From the NCBI GenBank assembly GCA_039621445.1, contig CP154954.1, positions 43,813,847-43,877,846 on the forward strand: a DNA stretch of 64,000 nucleotides, read 5' to 3'. Of this stretch, positions 11,609-24,000 are shown one piece after another. Both the position numbers and the translations under genes were made by a program. Position 1 is the first letter of the stretch. Each line of letters starts with the position of its first letter. The notes beneath the pieces were generated by a model. The model had not been told where the DNA came from, searched no databases, and worked only from the letters and a program-made list of their open reading frames with translations. This stretch comes from Euglena gracilis. Its lineage: Eukaryota; Euglenida; Euglenophyceae; Euglenales.

Positions 11609-11776
11609 CGCGCTCGCCTGTGCACGTCCACGGTGCACAGCCCGCCGCCGACCAGCCCCCGCCAGGGGTTGTTCCTCCCCAGTCGGTCCATCTCCGGTGA
11701 GCTCGCCCGGCGGGGCTCCAAGTCCAGCAGCCTCGCCAGCACCAACATTTCCCCGTCCCTCCTCTCCAACAGCTTT
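11609..11776 (+). CDS. GC3-rich exon, Ser/Pro-rich
   Basis: Encodes RQGLFLPSRSISGELARRGS then KSSSLASTNISPSLLSNSF before donor TTT|GTGTGT. Phase 0 to 0, compatible with the exons on each side. The minus strand is also open here but with poorer third-position bias. The basic Ser-rich content suggests a cytoplasmic tail. Confidence 0.5.
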
Positions 11777-12405
11777 GTGTGTATCCTGCGCAGGGGCAGG
11801 CTCGGGCTCGGGGCCGTGTGGCCTCCGAAAGACACAGCACAAAGAGGGTGCGGCGCAGACATTCAGCCCAAAAAGGATTGCTCTGACTCTCCTTCGGCCC
11901 AGTCCTCCATCTTTTAACCACTCCAACCGATCACCTGCTGGACATGATTTGTTTTGTTTTCCACCTGTTTCATGCCAACGTACCGCAACTGGTGCCCCCA
12001 AGGAGTTTGGTCATGAATGCAAATTTGAACCCCTCCAAGTTTGCTTTTTTTGCAACAACTGACGATTTCACCCCCCATCTTTTTCAGTGTTTCAACCTTT
12101 TTTGCATTGCCTAGAATTCATAAAAAGGCAAATTTGCCCCCAAATGTGCCCCGACGTTTGCCCCCAGCCTGACTCCCGCGATGAGGGTCTAGCTGAACCT
12201 CACGGCTCATGTCCTTCACTGCATGGGCATTGACCTCCACTGGCACGGCGCTGCCCACACAAAAACAGCTTCTTTTTTGAGTTTCCGCTTTGATTTTTTT
12301 TGAGAGGGCGGCCCGCTGGGGTGGCCATGGCCCTGACCCCTGAGCCCACCCCCCATGCAACGCCCGGTGACTGACCCGCCCGCCCTCCCGCCCCCTCACG
12401 ACGAG

Positions 12406-12525
12406 CAGCTGTTCGAGATCTTCCAAACGTTTGCGACAGACCCAGGGCGGCTGCACTGCCTCCCCCGACCCAGGGGAGGAGGGCAGGAGGGGCACCGGCA
12501 AGATCCTGCCTTTGGACCTCGAAAA
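12406..12525 (+). CDS. GC3-rich exon, acidic/aromatic
   Basis: Encodes QLFEIFQTFATDPGRLHCLP after a pyrimidine-rich tract ending GACGAG. Phase 0 at both ends. An ATG at 12,355 lies in the same frame and could be an alternative start. Family not recognised. Confidence 0.5.
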
Positions 12526-13039
12526 GTCGGAAGTCAGTGAGCGCAAGGCTGAGGCCCGCAGGATGTGGGGGCTTCTCTGGTTTGAAGGCAGAACACCCCC
12601 GCTCTCAACCTGCTGCCTGAATGCGACAATGCGGCAGGTTTTGCAATCTCAAATCAAATGTTCAGCCTTCAACCATCCCCCCAAAAATTGGGGGCGTGAT
12701 CCCCTCAGCCCCCCCCCCCCCCCATGTGACTGGAGGGTATCCGGCATCCCGATGGGACTGAGATGGCACCTTGATTATGAATTTGTACCCATCTTAGGAA
12801 TCAAAACTGCCAAAAATGTGTCTTGGATTTCTAATTGGACCTATTTTTTTTCGAAGAAAAGAGTCTCAAAATGGGCACATGCAAATTGGATGTGACGTCA
12901 CGGTCAAATTTCCACATTCCCACCCCGCAACCCCTGCAGCCCCCCCCCATTGAACCCTTGCAGCGACCCACACACCCCCATTAAAAAACAATATTTTGCT
13001 GTCTTGTGTGTCCTTTTTACCCCTGTCCAGTCCTCCAAA

Positions 13040-13350
13040 CATCAGAAATCAGGGGGGGGGAAGGGCAAAAACACATTTTTGTGTATTTTTTTGTTCTTTG
13101 TTCCAGTGTTGTTTCTTCAGTGTTTTTGCTGGGAATTTTTTTGACAATGAAACGTTTCTCATTTTGGCCCCAACTTTTCCCCAAGGCCAAAAATTTTTTC
13201 TGTCAATCTTTTGTCATTTTTGCATTTCTTGGTTGAAGAAAATGCTTATTATCCTGCGAAATGAAAAAGTTTCCCAGAGCCAATTTTTTTCAAGTCCTCT
13301 CCAGCAGAAAGTGTTTATCCCGGGGAAGCTCCAAAAGGAATTTCCATTCA
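13040..13350. repeat. T-rich dispersed repeat, copy A
   Basis: Matches 53,665-53,975 in order: GGAATTTTTTTGAC, TTTTGCATTTCTTGGT, AAGTCCTCTCCAGCAGAAAG and GAAGCTCC. Diverged but colinear for about 300 bp. Confidence 0.7.
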
Positions 13351-14496
13351 ATTTGCTTTTGTGTTGATTTTTTTGTTTATTTATGTTTTTCTTGCGTTTT
13401 TTTTGTGTGTATTTTTGTGCGTCACGGTTTTCGCTGGCCCATGCTGTGCCCCCCCCCCACACAGAAATTGGTGCAAGAAGCAGGAACTGAACGAAGGACA
13501 CTCACAAAGTTCAGGAGTGCTGGGGAATTGTCAAAGGGCATTCCACCCCATGGAGGGGGAGGTCAAGAAGCCTGCCTGCTGCCAGCAGCCCCCCTGCCCC
13601 AAGGCCGTCCCCCCCCCCCGCTGGGCCCAGCTCAGCTGAGCTCAGAATTCGTCCGCGGAAAGCGTCGTTTTTTTTTTTATGGAAAACAAGCAACAAAGAT
13701 CAAATGTGGTGTTTTGAGGGCCCTTAACACCGTCGGTTGTGGTTGAGGTTTCTTGTGAGTTTGGGAACGCCCAGCCTGCAACCAGCACCTCCCCCCCCCA
13801 AAGAAGCTTTGCCCCCTGAAACCCCCAGGGAGGGGGTCCAGCCCGCACCTTTTTCCAGCCAGCATCCCCCTTCATCTCTGGCATCTCTTTGGCAACTGCC
13901 TCAATTTCTGCAGCAACCCCCCCCCCCCCCGGAAAGGCCGGGCCAGAGGTGTGGGCAGTGCAGGCGGCCTGGGACAGATGGGCTGGTCCATGTGGATCAG
14001 ATCCCGACCATCCTGACCCTCCGGGATGAGAAATACTCCGCTGCCGAGTCCAGGGCTGGAAGCTTCTGTTGGGATGCCCTCCGTTGTTTTGAATTCTGGG
14101 AAGGCAGTGTTCGATGCCTGGCTCAAATGAGGACTAATGCGGCACAATTTTGCCAAAAGAGTTTGCACTTCTTCCCCCAGGATGGCCATATGATGGTCAG
14201 ACGGTGGTGATTGCCACCAACTGTTTTTGGTGCATTTTCTCCAGTCACAAGGTGCAGAGCATGTGTAAATCATTGCTGGAAGTGCAGACATGATGCGCGT
14301 GTGTGCGTGTTGTGCGTAACTGTGTAAGTGTGTGCGTGCGTGTGTGGGTGGGTGGGTGTTTTGGGAGCGTGTGGGCAGGTGCGAGTGAGTGTGAACGTGT
14401 GCAAGTGCTTACGTGCTCTCTCTCAACTCTCTCTTTCTCTTTGTGTGTGTTTTATGTGCGTGCATTTGTATCAGGAGTCTTGGACTCCCAGGGGAG

Positions 14497-14735
14497 GGGG
14501 GTAGGACAGGTGGGTCCGGCCGAGCCCCCACGGGGGGTGTCCCCCCAGGGGCCGGTGGGATATACTTTTTGGCGCCGAATGCGCCGAAATTTTTCAAAAG
14601 GTGTTATTTTTAGCATTTTTCGCAATTCTTTTGGCCATTTTCAGGGAAAATTGAGTGGGCCCCGGGACCCCCCGTCCCCCACAGGGGGGGGGGGGTGGGT
14701 GGGGGACCCCTCCCCCGGTCTTAAAAAAAAAGCCC
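14497..14735. repeat. dispersed repeat, copy A
   Basis: Shares with 59,205-59,450 the blocks GGTGGGATATACTTTTT... no longer than this, a GGCGCCGAA-type hairpin, GGTGTTATTT, and GGTCTTAAAAAAA at the right end. It lies in a gap between coding exons. Confidence 0.7.
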
Positions 14736-14805
14736 CCTGATTTGCATACGGATGAGTGAGTAAGTGAGTGTGTGCTTGCATGTGTTTCCCTGTGCCAATG
14801 TAGAG

Positions 14806-15099
14806 CGTCTGTGTATGTTTGCACCAGCCTTGCCCCTGATCGACCGGGCTGTCCATGCCACGACCCTCTCCGTCGGGGGAGGGGGCTGCCTACTGCCGTA
14901 CGACCAGGTGCTGGCGGTGTGGCAAACCCTGAGCGTCCCCGGCAGCGAGGACACACCACCCCGCTGCGACCAGAAGACGCCTGTGCCGCCGAGCTGGTGG
15001 CCGGGGTATGGATGCCTGCGCACCAGACGGCAGCACTCCCTGACGCTGGGCGTGCGCTCCAAGCCGACCAACTGGCTGCTGTGTGTGACCCTCGTCATG
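14806..15099 (+). CDS. cyclase gene, N-terminal exon
   Basis: This open frame has G or C at nearly all third positions and contains [16 protein letters not shown]. It ends at a good donor (ATG|GTGAGG at 15,100). The acceptor is uncertain, and 14,806 is the phase-0 choice. No family is recognised. It precedes TM1, so it is either a cytoplasmic N-terminal region or the end of an upstream gene. Confidence 0.55.
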
Positions 15100-18000
15100 G
15101 TGAGGCGCACCCCGGGCCATTGAAATGCCATTTGCCTCGAAATGAATCATCTGCACCTGAAGTTTGTCAGGTTGAACTCCCATGGTATGGTTGGGTTTTA
15201 CTGAGTGTACCTATGGCGGACGTTACGCCTTGTCAAATCCCCATGGGGTTGTTTGCTACCAGAGATGGGTTCGGCCCTTCTTCGGACATTTGTTGGGGGG
15301 CTTGCTAAATCCCAAAAACTCATGCCTGTGCCACTCCCACTTTTTGGACTTGGTATCTTTTAATAAACCAGTGCCTGGGTGTCATTGAGTACTCATCATT
15401 CTTGCACGAGCGCACAGTACCCACCAGGAATACTGAAAAAAATGAGTGACCTTATGACCAAGAACTGGTTACAGATTTGATTTGGATTTGAAATGGCTGG
15501 ATGAAGAGTGAGGATGCTGAAAGGATGGAGGGGGGCTGGGATCGCAGCAACCCCCAGCCTCTGTTCTCTCTTGCCAGCAGAGTCCGCCTCCCGTTGACCG
15601 TTGTGGTGGCGGCGATCATCACCGGCCTCGCCACTGCCTTTCTGTGGCGGTTCTCACCCATGGCCGGCCCATCCCATGCCCCGTGGCTTTGGGTGGCTTT
15701 GGGCGGGGGAGGGGGGGATGGTCACCTGACTGGCTTGATGTGGGGCCGAGGGGGCAGGTGGGGGCCCGGCCATGCGGGCGATCGAGCAGGAGATCCAGAC
15801 GCTGCAGCGGGAGATGAACATTGTGCGGGACGCGGTGGAGTCCATCGGCGTCCGGCTCAACGAAGACTCCCACAGCTGGAAAATCCTCTTTGCCACAACC
15901 AAGCTGTGGCTGGGTGTTTGATTACAAGCTTCTTTTTCATTCGGAAACGACGCATGCGTCGATGACGGAGCCGATTTTGAGGGGCCTGCACCAAATGATT
16001 TGTGGGGATCCGAAAACCTCCGACGCAAAGTGCTCGCAAACGTTGATAAATGACCAAAGATGAAGGAACCTGGCCATTTGAAGTGAACCAAATCAGTTTT
16101 GTCCCAAACTCCCAGGTTTTTTTTTTCAGAGCAATCAGCAGGGAATTGAGATTGTTCTGGTGTATTTTTTTTGTGACCATGCGGACCTGGGCCAGGGGGA
16201 TCCCAACTGGGGGTCTTGGCAGTTCCTTCTTGCCCAGCCATTTTCCCGAGGCTGGTTTGAAGCCAACCAAATCTCTGCCACATCCTTGTCTGGCTCTGGT
16301 GGCTGATGCTGAGCCTTTAATGTTGTTTATTGATTACACTGCGTCCATTAATTATTGGTGCATTTTTATTATTGTATTTTAATTAATCCTTTCAATTCAG
16401 ATTATCATTTGATTATTTAATTGTTAATTATTTGATTGTTATTTAATTTTTATTTATGCATTTCATTTTGGTTGAGACTCCATATTTTTGTCATGTCCTC
16501 TTCTATGCCATTTCTGTTCTGTGGCCGGAGCTTGGGCATGAGACTGATGCAAGGCAACATCATTGGTGTCGCATATATCAGGGACCCTGCAGCAACGTAA
16601 TGTTTTAAGGAGGAGAATCATGTTCGGCAACTGAATATATTATTATATTATAGGTCTGGAGAGTTTCTCAGACGAAAAAATACAATATTTGGCTGGGTGC
16701 ATTGCATCACGATATTGAATTTGCGATTTTGATATTCATCTGATCTGATCGGATTTGATTCCCTTTCAGGCATCAGTGTGTGTTTTGTGATATTTTTTTG
16801 TGCATCATGCGTATCACAACGAAAATTTTGTGCATCCCCAGTGTATCGCCAAAGTTTTGTGTTTCATTGTATATCACCAATGGCCCAGGCACTTTTGTGT
16901 ATCACATATGTATCACCAAGAATTTACAGGAGAAGTCCAAATTGAAGGCGTTTTTTTTAATCATCTGTCAGGGGCTGAATAATCAAACACCTCACTGTTT
17001 TTGTAGACAGCATTCATCTCCTGACCCCGAAACCTCTCCCAGTCCATGGGCTGTGGTGATCGTATGTGCGCACTGTACAATTGAGTCCAGTCCTGTGAGA
17101 GCAAAACCTTTGCCTTCCCTTACACCTTGCCGGGCTGGTGCTGCCCTCCTGTAAAGTGCACACTGCGTGATGCTGCCCCTCAGGCTGGGTTGATCAGCCC
17201 CTCCCGGGTGGGGCTCGTGGAGTGCCCCAAAGTGTAGGAATGTGCTCAAAATGGGCCTGTTCCGGCCTTCCGGGCCTTCGCCGCCCAAACCCCCCTGGGC
17301 GAGGCCTTACACACGCCTTGGCCCGGACGGGGGCAGCGGGGACCCTCCGCCAACGCCACAGCGAACCGGTTCCTGGACGGCGTGGGGATGGCGCAGCAGG
17401 TGGTGCGGGGCCAGCTGGAGGAGGAGTGGCGGCAGCTGGTCCGGCAGGACCTTACGCTGGGCGTGCAGGACACCGTCGCCCAGGCCACCAACGAGGGGCA
17501 GCCGCCTCGGCTGGGTTCGACCAGCGGGAGACTGCAAATGCGTTTTCCGTGTTGTGTGTGATGTGTGTGTTCGATTTCGAACAAAATTTCGGTTTTTTTT
17601 TGATTTGTTTTTTTTTATTTTATTGGGACACTTTTCCATTTTCGCCAACAATGAATTTGGCATGGAAAAAGAAACTTCATTTTTTGATTTTTTTTTTCAC
17701 CTGATCTTTTGTGGGTCATTGTCGTGTTCCTTTAGGGGGTGCTGCAATCAGCAGCTGTGCTTCAAGCAAGGGCCCGTTCCTCCTCTGCTCCATTTCGGGT
17801 GTCACCGTCTGAGCGATGCCCAACACGGCATCTGCCCCGCCACATTGGGCCACGTTGGGGCGGGGTTGCGGGCCTGGCGGGAACTGGCTGGCGGCGCTCA
17901 ACGCCAGCGCGGCGCCGCTCGTCGACGCCCTCAACCAGCAGTCCGCCGCCCGGGACATCACGCTGGGGCGGTGGGCGGACGCGAGGCGCACTGCGATCAC

Positions 18001-21000
18001 AGTGCTCACCGCCCACAACGTCTCCGGCCCCCCAGCGCGGCGTTGGCGCACAACCGCTGGGGTAAACGAGGGCGGGGTGGCAGGGGGGGGGATGGAAGGT
18101 GTGAAGCAGCGCAGCCTCCACCTGTACTCCGCTGCATGCTTTTGACCCCCCGCGTATTAAGCCCGGAGGGCGGCCACGTTGGCCTGTGGCAGCGTTTCAC
18201 GCCTCGTACACCTCTCAAGCACCTTCACCTCCGGGGACACTGACTGAGTCACACGCGGCGCTGCTGCCAGTGTGCCGACGCCACCGCCTGGCCCTGTGGC
18301 CTCGCCCGGCACCGCCTGGCACTGCTGCGGGGCGCACTGGAGGCCTCGACCGGCAGCGCCAGCACGACCGACCCAGCCCTCACGGCACCACAGGGGTACG
18401 TGGCGGCGTGGGGGCGGCTGCCAGATGGCACAGCGCTCGTGTACGCGCTGAGCGCTGCGGCGGTGCAGGCCAAACAGGGGTGGGCAGGGCAGGGAGGGGC
18501 GGCGATTCACTTTACACTGTGTGACACCGGTTTTCCAGAGTGGATGGGTGGGTTGGGGCCCAGGACCCACCCCCGGGGTTGGGGTGCAGCCACGGGTTAG
18601 GTTTTTGCCCGGCCGAAGGGCAGACCGGAAGATTCTTTCACTGTTTTCGGCCGGTTTTGGCTGGATTTTTCGGTGGGTGGGCGGGTGGTTGACCCCCCCC
18701 CCCCCGGGAGGTAGGGGGTTGCGTGTCTTTAAGTGTGATGGGTGATGATGCACACTCACTTCTGCCTCAACTTGTTGAATCTCAGCAACCCCACCCCCAA
18801 ATCATTATTTGGGAGGGGATGCAAAAGATGATTCAAGTCATTCCAGTTCAATATCAAATGGCAAGATTTGAAAGCATGGGAGGAAACTTGGTTGATCAAA
18901 AAACGAGAGAGGGTTTGGGTGCCTTTTTGGGGACCTTTCCCAACGTTGGGAATCTTGAAGATCGCTGTACAATTCGGGGCCAGTTTCCCGTCCTGGCACC
19001 GCTCCAGTGGGGAGGACCATTGCTTCATTACCCCCCTGTGTCCAATGACCGAAAACCTCTGTCCTCCGTCTGGGGGGGGGTCGTTGGACACAGGGGAGTC
19101 ATTGGACATCCTCGGGGGGGGGGGCACTTTTTACCAGCCCCAAACCAACCCACCCAATTTTTTTAAACCCACCGAAGCACAACCCCCCACCCACCCTGAT
19201 CTGGCTTCATCTCACGTGTGTAAATGCAGAATTAAGTTAGAATTAAGAATAAATAATTAATACTAGAGTCTTCTGGCCCTTTGAGATGTGATACATTGAT
19301 ACATGCGTTAACATGAACTGATAACATAAATACAATAAATGCCAAGGTGAATTTCCTGAGTGCCAAGGGGCACGGATGCCCGTGCCGAAGAATGCCCAAT
19401 CCACGCCCGTCATCCTTTTCTGTGAAGAAATCAGCTGGTGCCGGCGCCTCAAACAATGGCTGGGGGGACCTCCTTAATAATTGCCCCCACAGACCGCGGC
19501 CGACAACCGCCATCCCCCCCCCCCCCCGGCTGTCCGCGGCCCCACCCCTGAGCCCAGGTTCGCGGAGCAGCAGACAACGGCCACCGCGGCGGGCTTTGCC
19601 GCCCTCAACGGCACGCTGCGGGTCTTGCTGACCCGCCTCGACGCCAACGGCACCCTCCAGGTCACGGGCAGGTCCCGGTGTGGCGGCCCCCAGTGCACCG
19701 AGGGCGAAGGGGGAGGGGAGCTGGTCCCGGCTGGACCCAACCCTTGAACAGCCAATTCCCCATCAGCAACACACTGCGACAAAGCAGTGCATCGGACAGG
19801 AGCCATTTCGAAGGGATATATCTGTCCCAGAATAATTCCTCTGAAATGTGAGGGCGGCCAATGGCTGCGCTTGGACAAACACCGGACCCCGTTGAGGCCC
19901 CAGCTGCCCCCATGGGTACCTGCTGTGGGAGGGCTGCCATGCCTGTTCGGAACCCACGACCAGTCCGGTAACCCAACGGCGACACCAGATGTTTCCCAGC
20001 GTTTGTTGTCCCCAAAACCTTCGGGGCGTTGCTTGCGCCCGGCAACAAGCCCCGGGGCTCCGCCGATGCCCCCGTTCAACCCCCAGAAACGGAGTGGCAC
20101 GTCTGTCCCTGCCCCCGCGCCACTGGGGCCTGGCGGGGGGCCCCAGCGTCCCTGGCTGCCCCGGCTGGCAGTCCTGGCCGGGCCCCCACTCCCCCTGCCC
20201 CCCACCCCCACTCACCGGTCAGCGTTGGGGCCCGCCGCCGGCCCCCGCTGACGCGGGCGCTGAACGAGACGGCCCAGCAGTGGGGGGTGGACCCCTGCGG
20301 GGCGGACGAGGTCTTGGCCCGGCGGCCCCGGCGAGGGGTCCACTGTTTACTGTTTGCCAACCGTTGTTCCGTGTCCCTCAGGCTTCGCTCTGGGGGGGGG
20401 GGGGGCAGTGGCTGGGGTTGGGCGGGACTGGGCCCGCCGGCGGCCGGTGGCGTACGGCCCCGTCCCCAGCCTCGGCCTAGGGCTGGTCGTGTACCGCAAC
20501 GCCTCCGCTGCACGGGCGGCCGTGACGGCGGCGCTGGCGGGGACGTTCGAGCAGCTGAACCAGGACCCGACCCGGGAGGAGAAGCTGTTCCTCGTGGAGC
20601 CTGCAGGGGCCACCCCTCGTTCGCAGCTGTCATCGTATTGTGGATGTAAGGTATTGGCAGTGCCTTTTTGTATTGCTTTGTTGCTTTAAATTTTTCCTTT
20701 TTATCCTTTTCTTTTTCACCCAGCAACTTTCTGCGTTGTGCTTGGAAGAAAAATCGACTTAAATACTTCGCATCGCCTCATTTTTTTTGAAGTCGAAGCA
20801 AATTTTTGTCTTGGTTGGCCCCCCTCAAAAAGAAAGTTTCCAATTTGGTTCCCTGTTTTGCCACTGTCCTTTTTGAAGTTTGCTGAGGTGGTTACCGCAG
20901 AACGATGCGGCCCCGGTTCAACTTTCCCAGGAATGGATGTGTCCGCTGCCTGACCCCAGCCAGCGCCGCTTTTTCAGTGTTGCGAACTCGCTGCAGGGTG

Positions 21001-24000
21001 TTGATTCCCTGATACCTTTTCACCCAACCCCTGCGCAGGACTCAACTTTCATGCTCCCTCTGGCGGTCTGCAAAGGTTTAGACCGTGCTTTCCTCTTCCT
21101 TCCAACCAAAGGTATTGGACACAGCCCTTGCTCTGTAAAGGGTTCAGGAGAGTATTGGGAGACATACATATGTGCCCGTCCGAGAGGATACCGTCGCTGT
21201 TGTCGACCGTGTGCGTGGACGAATGCTATGGCGACCCACCGAATGGCTCGGCTCCCAACCGGGGCTCGAAGCAGGCGCCTTCCCACTCGCAACAGGGGTT
21301 TTGTGTGTTGTTTGTTTTGATTTTGATTTTCTTTGTTTTTTTTAATTTGGGGAATCAACCCCCCACCAGTCATGCAGATGCTCTTTCAACTTGAAAAAGA
21401 GTACATACGATGAAGTTGTGGCTGTTTATTTATTCCAAGGGGATTGTTTGGGTGCAAACGACAGCTGTGCCCACAACACCAGCAGAAAGTCACCTGAGAA
21501 ATGAAGAAGAGTTTGTGGAATTGCACGGTTATTTTCCAGAAGGACCCAGGGGAGGGGTGGGTTGGTGGGTCTGCTGGACCCCTCCCCCCCAGGGGGAGGT
21601 TGACTGGATAGCCTGCCAGAGTTTTCCTCCATTCTCGGCAGGAAAGTGCCGAGTTTTCTCGGACCCCAAAATGTGGGTCCTTCTCAGCTGGGGGGGGGGC
21701 ATCCCCCCCCCAACCGGGCAATGGGCACCCTCTGCCCAGCCCCGGCCTCAGCGTCGCCCTCCAGATTGCCCTGATGCCCGAGGAGGGCCTCGTGACGGGC
21801 AGCGACCGTTACGGGGTGCTCTACACCGCCGGCCACGACCGCCTGCCGGCGCTCGGGCTGTGCTTTGCGGTGGGGCTCGGCCGCCCTCCTCCTTCGGACT
21901 CCGACAAGGGGAGGGGTCGGGGGGCTGCTTCCACTCTTGCATAAGGCCGCCATTCGTATTCGGGCTTTCAATCCTGTTACAAGAGTGGTGCGCCCTTTTC
22001 ATGGTCATCCCTCCGACCCCCCCCCCCCTGTGGGTGTTGCCAGCCTATGGTATGAGGCTGCCTCCTTCCTGGCCGGGAAGTTGCAGTTGCGGGAGGTCGG
22101 CCGGCCGCGATATCGGAGGAGGACACCCAGGCAGAGGGGCTGCGGCTGGTGCTGACCTACATCGAGCGGCAAAACAATTTGACAAACACCTCGCAGGAAA
22201 TCTTGGGCAGGCCTTGCCTTGTGCAACATTGTACACACCGTCACCCTTTTTGCCTTGCGGTCAGGTTCAATGGTGCAGTCCTATTTTTTTGTTCATTTTC
22301 TATGCATGTCCACTTGGTGGGTCAAAAATTAAAGCAAGTGATTCAGTGGGTTGTCCTTTTTTTTATAATTTCCAACTGCTTTTTATGGCCACATTCACAA
22401 TGACCTGACAGGAAATGCCAAATGGACGAGGGAAAAGTACAATCGGGGGTAGACAGCATTAAATGAAAGGGGTTTTTTTGTGGACATTGGGGAATGGAAA
22501 TAACTCTCTCCCACTTGTGAAATTTGGCCTTTACACTTAATTTTGATGTAGGGTGCCCTACCCAAAACACTTGTGGTCATTTGACTTGTGCCAAATCTGA
22601 GGATCTGTACAAACCGAGAATCCGTGAGCAAAGAATAAATACGCTGTGTACTCAATGTACAAATATCAGTGGGCATAGGCGTCTTGGCCAGCCCCAGGAG
22701 GATTGGGAGTGGATCCAAAATGCCTCATATCTCTCCAGGTTTTGGTTCCAAAGCCTCTTGTATGGGGACAGTAGGGTGTGGAACCTCAGTCCACCAAACC
22801 CAGGAATCAAAAGCATAGCACTGTAGGCATTACGGGCCTGGGGCTTGGAAAATCAAAACAATTGGATTAAGGCGTCAGCCACTTGGTCTGTGGTGGCTTC
22901 GTGGGGGGGGGTACCCCCATTTACTCCAAAATTACCCACAGGAGCGTAAACACACTCTGGTAACGCTTTAAACTGGGGTTTCTTCCCAGGAAATCGTTAA
23001 TGGTTTGAATCTGTGCTTGTTTCCCCTCCAAAATTTGCCTGAGCAAATCATGCAAAGGGGTATTGGAAGCCACCCTGGTGTTCCTATAATCCTTTGTCCA
23101 ATACACCTTTCTCACCCTCGGGGTGAGCCACTCTCAAGGGGTAGTTGTTCCACACACAAAAGACAGGCGATGAAATATGGTCATTTTTTGGGTTTGTTTT
23201 GCAATGAAAGATCACAAAAAATGACTGCCAGAAGACCAAAATTATTGAGATTTACCATCATTTTCTTTGAGATGTTTGATTTCCCCATTCTTTTTCCAGA
23301 GAACCAAAATTTTTTGTTATTTGTTTTTTCTGTATTTCATCCATATAATTTTGTCTCCAAAGTTTGTTTGTCTTCTTGTGTTTTGAACGGGGATTAAACA
23401 TCTTTTTTTCCCATCTGTGGTGACAACTGCTTGCTCAAGGTGCTGAAAATCGAAGTCTTTTCTGAAGAAAAATAAAATACACAAGAGATAAAACGAAAAA
23501 ATTGTAAAATAGTTGAATGATTGTCCCATTGAACTGCCCCAACTTCTGTCAGTTCCCTCCAGCAATCTGGCAGGACCCTTGCCACCTGAATGGAAGTTGT
23601 CAGGGTCCCCACGTCGGCAGTCATGGCGTGGCTGGTCCACGTGCCACTTGGGTGCCTGTCACACCCCCATTCCTCGGAGGCAATGGCGTGCCGCGGATGG
23701 CGAAGGCCGTGGCGGGGGTGCGGCAGGCGGACATCGATGGGCCGGAGGACTTCCGGTACCTGACGAGCCTGCGGTTCTCCGGCCAGTGCCGCCCGCCACC
23801 ACTGCCCAGCCCCCCCCCCCCCAAAGAAAGACAACCTAAAATTGTTGGAGTTCTGAAAGGGATTAGGGTTAGGGTTAGGGTTTGACGAATAGGATGAAAT
23901 GGACCAGAATTCATGTGCTTTTACACTTAACTGCCTAATTTGGCCTAAATCCTTTCCCTGATCCTTTTCCTAACGCCAACCATAATACTCACCCTATCCC

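Larger units (their letters stand above)
12526..14805. other. gap between coding exons
   Basis: Holds the T-rich repeat copy (13.04-13.35 kb), a GT-rich stretch (14.29-14.46 kb) and the dispersed repeat at 14.5 kb. A mildly GC3-rich stretch at 13,930-14,060 is open in several frames; I could not choose one. Confidence 0.4.

Noticed and set aside
11393-12001. Minus-strand frame opposite the 11.6-kb exon
   Set aside because: The + strand frame has the stronger third-position G/C bias and fits the phases of neighbouring exons.
20076-20726. Minus-strand frame opposite the 20.2-20.6 kb exons
   Set aside because: It is the shadow of GC-rich + strand exons whose reading frame has sequons and matching splice phases.
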